A stretch of DNA of 64,000 nt from Chromobotia macracanthus. Its lineage: Eukaryota > Chordata > Actinopteri > Cypriniformes > Botiidae. The position numbers and the translations under genes were made by a program. Shown here piece by piece: positions 1 through 11,070 of this stretch. The stretch covers positions 7,295,001 through 7,359,000 of the forward strand of contig JAZGTH010000008.1 in NCBI GenBank assembly GCA_036877525.1, written 5' to 3'. The notes under the pieces are model-generated. The model was given only the letters and a program-made list of their open reading frames with translations. It made no database searches and was not told the DNA's origin. Each line of letters starts with the position of its first letter. The stretch's first letter is position 1.

Positions 1-1597
1 TGAAAGGCCAGAGCAGAACTAATTCGATATGCCCTTGTTAGTGAAGGCCGTCAAATAGAGTGTTTGTACCTTGAAAAAGCGTCACAGAATTGCATTTTGC
101 TATTTAAGCTGCAGCTCTTGCCATTTTGATGTTTGCTTTTATGTCCCAGGTATATTATTTTGTTATTATTATCTGAAACAAGACACACGGAAATTGAATA
201 TTGTATTTAAAACTCAATTTCATTGAGGAGATTACGCAAATCAGCCTCGTTTTCCAGCCTGCACCTTGATGCATCTTTTAATTTACACTGGTTTACTCTA
301 TTCATTTGTCAGAGCCTTGCCAAAGATCTTTTCATGCTTTGCTCCTTGCTTACGTTTATTCCCTTTGCATGGTTATAGCATTTGTGTTTGTCCTCTTGCA
401 GCACCCCGTCTTGAAAATCAAACCTTAAAAGCAATTACCTGCCGACATTTAATGTGCTCAACCAAGGTGAATGTCATTTCGCCCTGGCTGACTGAAAACC
501 TCAAGCATGGCAGCTGCTTTATCTGCGTTGCAATAAAGGCGGCATGTACTGTAACAAGAGCGAAAAGCATAAAGTTTTTCTGGTGTGTTATTGGTCATTT
601 TTATGTGTTTGGCCGTTTTGGTCCTAAACTGCAAATCCTTATGTGGAATTTCCTTTATTGGCCCTCATGAAGGTCAGCCAAAGATCTCCACGTCGGGGAA
701 ACTATCAAAGGCCATACCTCAGCCTTTGGGGGTCCGGTGTAATAGCCCTCCTGACCAGGGAGAACGAGAAACCCCTGATTGCCCAACATTTTACAGAGCA
801 CATGTTTGTCATTAACACGTCCTACCATGGTAGTTACAGATGTGATTAAAACAACCTGGGACACAGGTGGGTCCTGGAGGCCCTGATTTGCAAGCTCTTT
901 GTTCTGGATCTGATCACCCTTGTGTAGGATGGTGAAAGTTTGGGTTTTTGGGGGTCTGTTGCTTTTGGGTTTAGATTGGGTGGAGGTACAAAGCTGCGTT
1001 TTCCCCCACTGAGGCCCACTCATCAATTTTAGGCCTGACCTTTGGGTATTTATTTTTCCCTGCTCCTTTTTCTCCCCCCTCTGTTTTTGTCCGTTCCGTG
1101 GAGCTTGGTGGTATTTCATTTTGAGGTCAGGAAGTTTCATATGGTGAGTGGAGAGAATTATCTGGGACTGAAGATACCTTCTGCCCTTTGAACACAGCTC
1201 CACAGCTCACTCAGAAGTGAGTGAGATCCGTGGAATGCATATGAACATTTAGGAGAATCTAAACAATGACGTTCTGAAAATGATTTGGAAAGCTTTGTGA
1301 TGCAGGCGATGTTGTGGTAGTAACTTTAGAGGCTTGTTAATGCTTCACAGACAGATTTTAGACTAGCGCTGAGGCACATGAGCAGAGCTAGCCAGAAAAC
1401 AGAGGTCATTTAGCTGTTATTTCCTTTATGTATCCTTGGTGTTATTTTTCCCCTTCAAGTAAGGAAACAAGTAATCTTTCTTCCAACACCTGTCATCAGG
1501 CTTCTACTGCATCCAAAAATGCTCATGCCTTCTGTCTGGCCTGCCTGAAGATGCTGAATGAGACGTTTCTTTAAAAAAGGTGTTCAGCAAGTAAAAT
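1..1597. other. Unique non-coding tract, no gene recognised
   Basis: No known exon, RNA gene or repeat was recognised. An open frame of 182 codons runs at 655-1203 on the minus strand, but it is rich in Lys/Gln/Pro, resembles no family I know and has no supporting splice signals, so I treat it as chance. A C/EBP- or HLF-like ATTACGCAAA lies at 231-240. The tract is AT-rich and otherwise unremarkable. Confidence 0.6.
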
Positions 1598-1738
1598 GTT
1601 CTTGTAGGTTAAACAGCAAAGCATGGCGCCAAGTCATGGGTTTGATTCCCAGATGAAATATAAACAGATAAACTGCACCTTCAATGCAACTGAAGTCACT
1701 TTGGATAGGAGTCTATCAAATGCATTAATATAAATGCT
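1598..1738 (+). repeat. Degenerate tRNA-derived SINE
   Basis: A decayed head (GTTCTTGTAGG, about 1598) is followed by a pol III B-box-like GGGTTTGATTCCCAG near 1650 and a 3' tail 'GTCACTTTGGATAGGAGTCT..CAAATGC'. The same order of head, B box and tail is seen in the better copy at 7876-8032. Cyprinid HAmo-type SINEs have this architecture from memory; the name is not verified. The A box is heavily mutated, so the copy is old and unlikely to be transcribed by pol III. Confidence 0.7.
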
Positions 1739-2282
1739 TACAAATAGAAAAAAAAAATCATAAGGGCAACTGCAGAAGTGAATTGCCCCAAGCCAAAGGA
1801 GTCTACACTTGCTTTCAGAGTGATGTGTTTACAGTAAGCAGATTTTGGGGGGAAATGTGTCCTTTTATGGTCATTCTCTGTGCTTTGCAAATTTGCACTA
1901 ATGTGATGGCATCTCACTTCTAGCTCTCTCTCTCTTTTTCTCTCGCACTGATCCGGGTGATGAGGTACCAGTGAGGGCCACTGGTGTCAGGACGGTCCAG
2001 CATCCTGTGACTCATCCACTTGTAATCTCTCGTAAAAGTACCTTTTAAAGTGTTTGCATGAGTACGTATGTGTTTTTTTTAAACCCTCAAAGGCCCCTGA
2101 CAGGGGTTTGTTTTTACTTTGGACACGTAAAAGCCTCACTCAGGAGTGTTTAGGTTAGAAAGCGGTCGTCTGCAGCCTCTTGCCACTTCAGCCAACAACA
2201 TGCTGTCCGGGAGTGTGTTTGAGACGAGCTATCTGCATTTAACATATACAAACAGACATACAGATTCGCTACAAACAGTGTT
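1739..2282. other. Unique non-coding tract with short CT-rich run
   Basis: A CT-rich microsatellite-like run is at 1924-1946. A short tract of T occurs near 2072. No exon or regulatory cluster stands out. Confidence 0.6.
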
Positions 2283-2421
2283 GCATTTACATTACATTCA
2301 TGCGTCTGGCAGACACATTTATCCAAAGTGACAGCACATTGAATACATTTATCAGTATTTGTGCATCCTGGAAATCAAACCCATGACATGTGGTTGTAAG
2401 CCTTTGCCAGCTGAGGTACTG
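2283..2421 (-). repeat. tRNA-derived SINE, reverse orientation
   Basis: Read on the minus strand, the order is a tRNA-like head GTACCTCAGCTGGCAAAGG, a B-box-like GGGTTTGATTTCC, then a tail 'TGTCACTTTGGATAAATGTGTCTG' ending in a TGTAATGTAAA stretch. This is the family of 7876-8032 in the opposite orientation. Both the head and the tail are preserved, so it is close to full length though diverged. It lies about 30 bases upstream of the first copy of the CCCAGCTAACA-type element. Confidence 0.75.
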
Positions 2422-2453
2422 AAATTCAAAATTATAATTAAATTCACAGACAT

Positions 2454-2699
2454 ACCGAGCTACGTAAGAACGTTTTCCTTACTTTTTCATTAAGTAACAA
2501 AACATTAAAAGCGTCAAATTTTTTCTAATTCTTTAACATTTTTTAAAAGGTTCCACTAAAAATATAGGAATAGCATTTTATATATGATATATAACATTTA
2601 AAAAATTTCTACTAACACTACTGCAAAAACTTCATTGATAATTTAAAAAGAACTTTAAGAGAACATTAGCCAATGTTCTGAGAATGTTCCCTGTTAGGC
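2454..2699 (+). mobile_element. MITE-like element (CCCAGCTAACA family), copy 1, degenerate
   Basis: The left end (CCGAGCTACGTAAGAACG) is mutated, and the right end reads TTCTGAGAATGTTCCCTGTTAGG, matching better copies at 6257, 19303 and 61901. The diagnostic interior is present: 'TTCCATTAAGTAACAAAACATT'-like sequence, a TATATGATATATAACATT block and the 'GAGAACATTAGCCAATGTTCT' block, each imperfect. There is no coding capacity, so mobilisation would depend on a transposase elsewhere. Superfamily is not determined because target duplications are unclear. Confidence 0.75.
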
Positions 2700-3221
2700 A
2701 TGTTGCGTGATTTTATATGGCCCTCAAAGTACTATAGAAAAAAATCCACTATGGATGAACTGAAACTGGTAACAATATGTAGGTTAACCTACATAAAGAT
2801 GTTTCTGTTTTGTGTAATTCAGCAGTGTCATTGTACACATCATATACACTTGCAGTTCTAAGTTTAATCCTAGAGAAGAGCACTCAGAAGTTTTTGAGAA
2901 AAGTAAGGTTTTCCTGAAGTTATTTCCAAAATGAGGCAAGGAGAAAATGTCATATTTCAAAGCTATTAATATGTGCGTTGCAAGACAGGGAATGTATTAA
3001 GTCATGTTCCTTATTAAACCTCACTAATGCCACATTATGTAGCATGTCATCAATTAAAATCAATCATTGGAGCTGGGGCATCATGAATTAAAGATGCCGT
3101 GAAGGTGGACAGCACACGTCTGGATGATTGGTGTGAGCTTTGTTCTGAGCTGCAGTCTGGCTGGCTCAGTGGCCGGAGTTCATTTGATCTTTGAGTTCTG
3201 CCTAGCACAGCTGAGTAATCT
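2700..3221. other. Unique non-coding tract between two repeat copies
   Basis: An AT-rich stretch separates two oppositely oriented copies of the same element. A short AT-rich homeodomain-like patch (CATCAATTAAAATCAATCATTGG) lies around 3047-3069. Nothing else is recognised. Confidence 0.55.
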
Positions 3222-3533
3222 CTTAGCTAACAGGGAGCATTCTCAGAATGTTGGCTAATATTCTCTAAAGTTCTCCACGTAATCAGTAAAGGTTCTTGCA
3301 GTAACGTTAGTAGGACGATTTTGTAAAGTTATGTCATATATTAAAAAAGGTTAGTCTAAAGTAGTTAGTGGAACATTTCAAAAACCTTACAGAATTAAAA
3401 ATAAATAAATAACATTCTTATAACCAAGCAAGAATGTTAATACAGTGTCTACAAAAATGTACATTTTGAGCTTTTTTAGAACTTAATGGAAACGTTAGGA
3501 AAACGTTCCTACAACCTAAAATTGTTAGCTGGG
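3222..3533 (-). mobile_element. MITE-like element (CCCAGCTAACA family), copy 2
   Basis: This is a near full-length copy of about 312 bp, inverted relative to copy 1. It starts CTTAGCTAACAGGGAGCATT and ends AACCTAAAATTGTTAGCTGGG, giving inverted CCCAGCTAACA-type termini. The interior carries the ATTAGCCAAC-type block, the GCAGTAACGTTAGTAG block and AATGGAAACGTTAGGAAAACG near the right end, all shared with the other copies. No open frame of note. Confidence 0.85.
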
Positions 3534-6256
3534 CTCAGGTTTCTGCAGCACTCAGTTTGATATTGTCTGATTGTGTGATGTCATCAATACGGATGTTTAA
3601 ACCTACATATGTTCCCACAATATTCATGGCAAGATGATAATAAAAGCAGGTGGAGAAAACGAAGACAAAAAATAAATGATCGGAAAACTATTCTTGACGG
3701 TGATGGATTTGTTACAGAAGTTGTGCTTTGATGGCTACAAAGAATGAATTTAGAGACTCATCTTCTCACTCCAGCCAATAGTTACTTTTAAAAATACCAA
3801 AAATATTAAACAAAAAATATTCTTATCCACCACACTAATCAACTAGTTGGTTATTGGCCTGCTAGTTGACTGGTCAGCTGTCTTGACCCCTCCCTAATAA
3901 TCAAAATGTATAAAATTGGCTAATATGTAAAATCAAGAGGTGAACTGGGTTTTCTGGAGAGGTTGGGTAGGTCTATGTGTGTGTGGCTTTGATTAGACAC
4001 ACACGGTGAGGCCCCTAATCTGCCATTCATCTGCCTTGGAATTTCTCAGTTTCGGAGGGGCCTCTGAGAAAACTCTCTGCGCAAACAAACAAAATATCAA
4101 CTTACCCTGCCTTGCAATATCCCCTCTCCAATCTGGGGACGCTGAAGCAACACACTGTTTATTGTTTCAGAGTAAACTCTGCTGTTGCATTTCTGCCTTC
4201 TTAATTAAATTTTACCTGCCTTGTTTTTCTTTTCTCCACCCTTGCTTTTTATTCTGTCTTAGAAAGGTGATGTTTTCATGGACCACTGTACAACCACAGG
4301 GTGTTTGGAGCGTGAAGTTTCGAGGAGAGAAGTCTAATGGGAATGTATCAGACATCTGAGAGTTGAGTTCCTTTTATTGTTCAGAAGCAGATAAGGAAAT
4401 TTTTTCATATGTTTACAATATTAAGACTTAAAGTGAGATAAAAGCTTCCAATGCTTAGGTTTCAGTAACGTCTCGGATGCTCTCTTTCTCTCTCTCTCTC
4501 TTTTTATTTTGCTTTTCTCACTCTTTCAAATATACTCTGCCGTACCTCAAGGGATAACTGGGGTGTTTCTTTGTGGTTTGATTTGCCCCATTGTGGCCAA
4601 GAGAATGCAGGCACTCCACAGCAAACCCCCAGGGTTGCCACCAGGCAGATCCAGCTCTTCCTCACTCACCTGAGGGGGCTGTCACCCTTTCCAGGAGGTT
4701 GTGATGCACCTCTCTTCATAGACACTAGGGTGAGATATATTATCGGGGGAGCCCATCTGCTCCCCGAATATAAGGGCCTACGCCTCACAGTTTGAACAGA
4801 GCTCGCTTTGGAGTCTCTCGGCAATGACCCTCTGATCTTAGTCGTCTTGGGAAATTTTAATGTTGTCAGTCACTGCGTTCTTCTTTCATAGAGTTTCTCG
4901 AGCCACTTTTCTCGTTATTTCACCCAACTTTTGGGTTTGGATGTGCGGTGCTAAGAAAGTGTCACAAAAGTACATAAAATTATCTTTCCTTCTCTATCTG
5001 TCATATTCATATGTTTCCCTTTTTTAAACACAAACAGGCATCTTCAAAAACTTTTACAACATAGTAGAAAATATCGTCAAGCGCCTGGGGATGGTTTCTC
5101 AGTGGTATACCCTGAAGTTGTTAAAAGGTGCTTGCACATTTATATACTTATCTCTTTTGTTTATTGTGTTTGTGCCTCTTTTCATTTTAACTTTGTTTTG
5201 GAAACTCTAAAAGTAGACAGCTTGTCAGTGTTCTCACTGACCTCACCCCGTCACATTTAAAGTCCTCTTATGGTATTGTATATGCAAGCCATGGCACTTT
5301 GTTTTCTTTAATAGACTTCATACCTTACATGGAGACAAACAGTGGCTGCAGCCAGCGTTGTGTATCATGGAGGCTCTTTTGTATTGTGTATCGGCTAGAG
5401 TAAACCTAAGGAGGCACGGCGGGGTCAGAGCTTCCCTATCAAACACTGGGCCGTTTTGGATTGGATGTCAGTGCTCATTCAATCGCGGCATGTCCGTGTT
5501 TAGAAATGAAAAGTACACCACAACAAAAGAGGGAAACCTAATACGCCGTGCCCTGATGCACATTTATCGGCTCACTTCAAAGTACACTTGTCAGTCACTG
5601 TCTGAAAAAGGAACGATCTCTCTCCATATCTCTCTCCACCTCTGTCAAATAGTTATGCCCCCTGAGCAACAAAATGCACAGACAAGATATTGGCAAATGA
5701 AAGGGGAAAATAAAAGAATGTTTTTTGTACCAAACACCCCCCCTCCCCCCCTGCCCCTGATCTCAAGCCCCACTCTCTCCACACACTCATGGGGAATGTT
5801 TGGAGGCCCTGTTCATATTTTGTTTGCACAATGCATTCCTGTAGGGTCTTTATTTATGTCAATCTCCCCTTTGATCACAGGCCGCTTACCCACTTGGATC
5901 CTGTGAGTGAAAAGACCCACCTGTGAGGCAGCAGCCAGGGCTCTGGATTCTTGGGAAAGTTTACCGTCAATTAATATGGCTAAATTATTTCTTCACATGG
6001 CAAACTACTTATGTAAGGTGATCCTGGCTGGTGGCTGATTCTCTGACATCTGGGTTGGATATTCTGCACAGATGGTTCTACCTGCTCCGAGAGTCTCTTT
6101 TTATTCTGTTTTTCCCTTCGTTCTTTCTTTTTTTGTGCGGGTGAAAGGTAGGCCACGGTTGAATGCTTGGGCAGAGTAATTCAACCAGTAGGGAGGTATA
6201 GAGGGGTGTTTTTCTGTCTTTTATAGTCTAGCTGTGGCTAACGCACAAACAGATGA
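3534..6256. other. Unique non-coding tract; no gene recognised
   Basis: A CT-rich run lies at 4481-4502. The largest open frame (5358-5906 plus, 182 codons) contains a Pro-run from a C-rich patch near 5730-5760 and matches no family I recognise. A 117-codon frame at 4006-4359 is similarly featureless. No clear acceptor and donor pairs frame either. Tracts near 4570-4900 and 5400-5900 are less AT-rich than their surroundings and could be conserved elements, but no strong motif cluster supports that. Confidence 0.6.
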
Positions 6257-6592
6257 CCCAGCTAACAATTTTAGATGGTAAGAACGTTTTCCTTACATTT
6301 CCATTAAGTAACCAAAATGTTATTAGAAATATTTCGTTTCGCTTCTATTTCGTCTTTCATTCCTAAAAGTTCTAGGAATGTTCAAAATGTCCAGTCCAGG
6401 AATGTCCAGTTTTTTTGACGTTGTATTATCGAAGTTTTTAAAACATTCCACTAACAACTTAAGTATAACCACAATATTTGGATATATACGTTAAAAACAT
6501 TATACTAATGTTACTGCAAGAAAGTTTTGAGAATTTTAAGAGAATTTTCAGAGAATGTTAGCCAACGTTCTGAAATTGTTTCCTGTTAGCTG
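6257..6592 (+). mobile_element. MITE-like element (CCCAGCTAACA family), copy 3
   Basis: A near full-length copy of about 336 bp runs from CCCAGCTAACAATTTTAG to TTTCCTGTTAGCTG. It has the family interior, including CATTTCCATTAAGTAACC, a GAATGTTC arm at 6376-6383, CATTCCACTAACAACTTAAG and GAATGTTAGCCAACGTTC. GATGA flanks both sides (6252-6256 and 6592-6596), which could be a target duplication or chance because the right boundary is ambiguous. Confidence 0.87.
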
Positions 6593-7180
6593 ATGATACT
6601 CATTAGCACAAGGCAGTGTGCGCACACTGAAATTGTCATACTCCAAACCAACTAAACAAAAAGTTTTGAAGACAGAAAGCTAAGTTTGAATTTAATTCAA
6701 CATAGCCTCGTTTCATTTTATCTGGATTTGACCTGTGCTTGGAGGTCACTTATTGAGCCCTGAAATTATAGGTAGACCTACATTTAATGAATTACAAATC
6801 AAGTTTTCTTTCCCCCAGCAACAGGGCCAATAGGATTGTCTTTGTTTTTTTAAATAACTTCAATATCTTGAGACTTCAGTTTTTCTCATACCAAGTCTAT
6901 TTTTTTTTCTTCAACTTGATTAACCTCTCTAATCAAGTAATGTGTTTTTTGTGTGTCATTGGTTTAGTGTGTGATTATCCGGATTTTTATTTTATTTATT
7001 TTTTAGCACACTTTTAAATAGATCGTCCTGCTTTTAGACACTACTGAGGGTCTGTCCTGCTATCTGTGCGTGCAGTGAGACAGGAGCCCTGGACACGTTC
7101 TCATACAGAACCCCCCCCCACATCACGCCCTCAGCTATCCCAGAACCCCCTTAGGAGCTGTGGACTCACAAGTACCCCAT
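6593..7180. other. Unique AT-rich tract
   Basis: T-rich sequence, with no gene or repeat recognised. An open frame at 6787-7017 is Phe-rich because of the T runs and is not credible as a gene. Confidence 0.55.
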
Positions 7181-7460
7181 ATCCAAATAATTAATCCAAA
7201 GCAATTACTCACTGCCTTCATCTCTCTCTTAGCCTGCTAACAAAACATTTCTACGTATGTCCTCATCAGTTAACTTTAATTACGCCGACTACAATTTATC
7301 AGCCTCACATTAATGAAACATGCTGCACCAAGATACTCACAAAAACGTCCTATTTTCTCTCCTTTTTTTCTGTAATGGAGGAAAAATAATAATTAAGAAA
7401 CCCAACAGTGAGGAGCCTCATGAGAGAGCCGGCAGGAGTTAGGAGATATCACTTTTTCTC
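7181..7460. promoter_or_regulatory. Candidate cis-regulatory element, homeodomain-type motifs
   Basis: The stretch AATAATTAATCCAAAGCAATTA (about 7187-7207) joins a TAATTA core, a bicoid/OTX-type TAATCC (7192-7197) and a CAATTA core. Further TTTAATTACG and CACATTAATG cores follow by 7320. The tract is repeat-free with low simple-sequence content. The enhancer role is inferred from motif density only. Confidence 0.3.
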
Positions 7461-7875
7461 CTTTACTTTGTTCTAATCAGGGAACATAGTTACCGTCACC
7501 AGTGTGTCTCCTTTATTCAGCACCAGTGAAAACAAGCACACGAGGCACTTTACTTTTTCGCAGAATTTTGAAAAGATTTAAATGACTTTTTTCATAATGC
7601 CGCTTTCTTACCTGGAAGCTGAAGATAATGTGAAATCTGAATGTTAAATGTACTTCCATTCACAGCAGTGATGTGGCTTTTGTGTCATAGTTTTGTTGTT
7701 GAATGCAGTGAGGCGTTTCGTTGTGAACAGTCAACAGAAGCCCACTGTCAGGACTTAGTAGACTTGTGTTTCCTAAAGGAAACCTCAGCTTGCAAGGTAG
7801 CAATAGAATTTAGATTTAAGATTTGAGGGTAAAAAAGTCAGTATGTGCATTTTAAAACTCAGTATTAAGATTTTA
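7461..7875. other. Unique tract, nothing recognised
   Basis: AT-rich sequence leading into a SINE. No gene, repeat or motif cluster was seen. Confidence 0.5.
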
Positions 7876-8032
7876 GTTCCTGTAGCTCAAATGGTAGAGT
7901 ATTGCACTAGCAGTGCAAAGGTTGTGGATTCAATTCCCAGGGAACACATATACTGATTAAAAATGTACAGCTTAAAAACAACATACGTTGCTTTGGATAA
8001 AAGTATCTGCCAAATGTGTAAATGTACATTTT
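7876..8032 (+). repeat. tRNA-derived SINE, best copy in the window
   Basis: The head GTTCCTGTAGCTCAAATGG carries a tRNA A-box-like TGTAGCTCAAATGG. It is followed by GTAGAGTATTGCACTAGCAG, a B-box-like GATTCAATTCCC, and then a unit ending TTGCTTTGGATAAAAGTATC / TGCCAAATG with an AAATGTA-rich end. The layout fits cyprinid tRNA-derived (HAmo-like) SINEs, which use a tail matched to a partner LINE; the name is from memory. It is not a functional tRNA gene because the anticodon arm and acceptor pairing are not preserved. Confidence 0.85.
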
Positions 8033-8559
8033 AACTGGCAAATATTCTAACAATGTAAGTCATTGTAGGTTCTCAAACTTTAACCTTATTCTCTTATAAA
8101 ATTGTAAAGTTTACTACGAACAAAAATAGGCACACTTAAAAAATTAAAACAAAAAGTTTTAATAGAATCTGTACTTTAAATGGTTCACGCTAAATTAATT
8201 ACAGAAAGTTTAGGAGTTAAAGAGTATAAAAGAGTTTAACTAACAAGAAGGGGCTGCTTTGCAAGCAAAATAATTGTCCAGAATACAGCTACTGGGCATA
8301 TCCATCTATAGTTTCATTAGATATCATATCTCACTTTGTCACGTGTGCAGGATTGTGTCGGCATGCTTCATTTAGGAAGATATTTTGAGTTCCTCTGGTT
8401 CATGCTCAGATGGATGTTCTCTCTTCTGTTCTGTAGTCTCTGTCTGCTGTATTTGTGAGTGGAGAATAATCACAGAGCCATAAAATTCCTGCACTGGGGT
8501 GCTGCAGCAAGCCATTTTCATTTGGGGGGGTGCTAGTGTTTGGCGGGGGCTCATCCTTG
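8033..8559. other. Unique AT-rich tract
   Basis: No gene or repeat was recognised. Open frames at 8372-8657 on the minus strand overlap each other in different frames and show no family resemblance. Confidence 0.55.
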
Positions 8560-8870
8560 CTTGTTCGTCCAAGGGCAGCCTGGGAGCAATTTGGCAGTGT
8601 AAATTGTTGCCACACATGGGGCCGGTTGCTGGCAGGGTCAGAAGCCCTTGATGTCACACCCTGTCATTTCAAATTAAGTTATGCAAAGAGAGGCGGCTGC
8701 TTAATTTTCTTGTAAGCTGGACCACGGGGCCCCTTGGGCATAATGAGCAGGAAGTTATAATTGGACCGAGCTGTTGATTGCGATAATTGCTACTGTCTGT
8801 ACGAGGTAGCCCGGCCTGCTCTGATCAGCTTGTTACCAAGCCATGACAGCATGCTGCATGCTGCCTGGAC
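8560..8870. promoter_or_regulatory. Candidate enhancer-like tract
   Basis: Repeat-free sequence with a POU half-site ATGCAAAG (8681-8688), a TTAATT core (8701-8706), and homeodomain cores ATAATTGG (8757-8764) and ATAATTGC (8783-8790). Moderate GC and mixed composition differ from the AT-rich flanks. This is the texture typical of vertebrate conserved non-coding elements. Conservation itself cannot be assessed here. Confidence 0.35.
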
Positions 8871-9864
8871 CTAGTATGAAAACTCAGAAGGTGGAGGGGA
8901 AATGAGGAGTGAGAAGTATGGGGAGGTGCAGCTTGAGGGGGTTGGAGCGCCACTGTTGGGGGCATCTGTGTTGAGGGTTGGGGTGTGAGTTTAAGATGTA
9001 TGCATCGTTCATTCTTCCACCGGCCTTTTTCTCAGCAACAATGCTCTCTGTCCTTCCCCCACTGACCTTTTGACATCTGCCCACTTGTTGACCCCTAATT
9101 CTGTGGTCTGTGAGGGGGGAAATGCAATAAGGTCACTGGTCTTTGTTCTCTGCTGAAAGGTAGGAAGGGGTCATTAGTGTCTACAAACCCCCTGACATAA
9201 CTATGGATTCACAAGGCTTGATGTATAGACTTAGGCATCGTAAAAACAGGAAAAGCATTGGGGGTTGTTTACACACATTTGTTCATATACACATACACAC
9301 ATATATACATGTATGTGTGTATATATGTATGTACACATTACTGTAGCAGTTGTATATGATAAACTCTCCCACCATCACCAGCTTGCACTATAACTCATCA
9401 CTGACTCAAACTCTCATTACTTTTCTTAGGTACTAAGCGGCATTAGCTATTCTAGGTCATTAGACTTCAAAGGCAAGGGGATGGATTATTTACTAAACTT
9501 CTGAAATCACATGCCATGGCTCTCTCGTCGTTCCAGATGAGCTTCTAATGAGATAAACACTAATTCAGTCTGAACAAAATAGCAAAATCTTAAATATTTA
9601 CTGTTCCTGTCTATGAGCCGTGATCTATAATCCTAAGAAGAACAATATTAGAAGACACATCTTTGAGTCAACGCTAAATGGATTTGCTGCATTATTGTTT
9701 TGAATTATCACTCAAGTAAATAATTAATTGTATGCTTGAACATTTCAGCTCCGTTTAGAGTCTAAATGAATACATGTATTTACAAAATGTCTAACTAACT
9801 GTTTCGCTCGTCGTTCAAAGTGAAACATGGGAAAACTGAATGTTCCAGAGCATTCACTGCATAT
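8871..9864. other. Unique tract with a compound CA/TA repeat
   Basis: A mixed alternating purine-pyrimidine run (CA, TA and TG dinucleotides) spans about 9284-9337. The rest is unique. A 66-codon frame at 8884-9084 minus is not recognisable. Confidence 0.6.
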
Positions 9865-10192
9865 CCCAGCTAACAAGTAATGTTCTCAAAATGTTGGATA
9901 ATGTTCTCTCAACGTTCACTCAGTTTTCAAAAACATTCTTGCGGTAATCCTTTTTAATGTTATGTACCATATATATCAAAAACATTATTCTGGGACGTTA
10001 TAAAAACATTGCAGAATTTGAAAGTAATTGAATAATGTTTTTTCTAACCAATAAATTGTTAATACATCTAAAAAACGAGATCCTAGGTTGGTTTGGATGT
10101 TCCTAGGACATCCAAAATAACATGTTCAAAATTTTTCTTACCTAATGGAAATATTAAGGAAATGTTCTTAAAACCTAAACTTTTTTGCTGGG
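9865..10192 (-). mobile_element. MITE-like element (CCCAGCTAACA family), copy 4
   Basis: A full-length copy, 328 bp, runs CCCAGCTAACAAGTAATG to TTTTTTGCTGGG, inverted relative to copies 1, 3, 5 and 8. TAT flanks both ends (9862-9864 and 10193-10195), a possible 3-bp target duplication. The interior holds a dyad TTTGGATGT (10092-10100) / ACATCCAAA (10108-10116) around TCCTAGG, the counterpart of the dyad in copy 7. No coding capacity. Confidence 0.87.
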
Positions 10193-10689
10193 TATGTGTA
10201 TAACCCCAAGCAATGCATATTAAAAATGTTATGGTATGTTAATGGAAGATGATATTGATATGAGCCTGTGAATGCTGTTCTTACTAGCAGCAAGACTATT
10301 GAGTTGATTCACACTACAAGCACACTCCAGTGTAATGGGTGCCACAGATAGTCCCTCAAGAACACAGGGATCAGACCTTCCAACACTTACCCACCACCCC
10401 ATCCCCTCATTCACCACAACCTGCCCTTCCTCCAAAAACCCGTCTCAAAGGTCACCGCGGTATAGTGGAAGGGTTATTGAGAACCCCGTTCCTCTTATCC
10501 TACTTCAAGGTACCAGCACCTCACTTCCATTCACGTTCCTCTGAATACAGCACTCGACACTGCGCCTCACTCTTGTATCCACACAGGGTCACGCCAAGAA
10601 ACTGGAATCTCAAGAACACTGGCTCAAAAAAAGTGGCCGTTTTTCAGCTGGTTATTTTTTAATATTTTTAGTCCATTCAACCTCGCTTT
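10193..10689. other. Unique tract, C-rich patch
   Basis: Overlapping open frames at 10335-10662 lie in a C-rich patch and encode Pro/Ser/Thr-rich strings without family resemblance. No other feature. Confidence 0.5.
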
Positions 10690-11070
10690 CACGTCTCGCA
10701 ACTAGAGAAGTACCCGGTGACCCGTGGCGATTAAACTTATTCATGTTCATCTACAGGAGCTTAAGTGTGGCTGTTCTGAAGAGAAGAGATAAAGCTTCAG
10801 GGGCGAGCTTTTCCTGTTACTTTTTAACGGAAAGGAAATAACAGAACAATAAAAAAACAGGACGATTACTAGATTTAGTCGCGTGCACCCTCGTCTCATT
10901 GTTTAACTTTCCTCTATAATGTGTTTAAGGCCGCTCCACTCATGGATTGGAGCAAGCACATACTCGGAGTTCTAATTGCTGGCGTTCGTCAGTTTTTCCC
11001 TTCGAGATGCGACGGCGGAGCGGCTAACGATGCACGGCTACAAAGGGAGAGCAGCGCTGGGGTTAACATG
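10690..11070. promoter_or_regulatory. Candidate cis-regulatory tract with SOX-type sites
   Basis: Repeat-free and richer in CpG than its surroundings. It has SOX-like AACAAT (about 10845) and CATTGTTTA (about 10898-10906), with CTAATTGC near 10970. Possible enhancer, inferred only from motif content and texture. Confidence 0.3.

Noticed and set aside
655..1203. 182-codon open frame on the minus strand as a gene
   Set aside because: No recognisable domain, opposed by frames on the other strand, and no exon signals.
5358..5906. 182-codon open frame on the plus strand as a gene
   Set aside because: Compositionally biased, includes a Pro run from a C-rich patch, no family resemblance, no splice signals or promoter, and lies in intergenic-type DNA.
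7876..7945. Functional tRNA gene
   Set aside because: A and B boxes are present, but there is no acceptor-stem pairing, and the sequence runs into a SINE tail shared with other copies.
9284..9337. Large cruciform from the CA/TA/TG tract
   Set aside because: The arms are not exact reverse complements; it is a mixed dinucleotide repeat.
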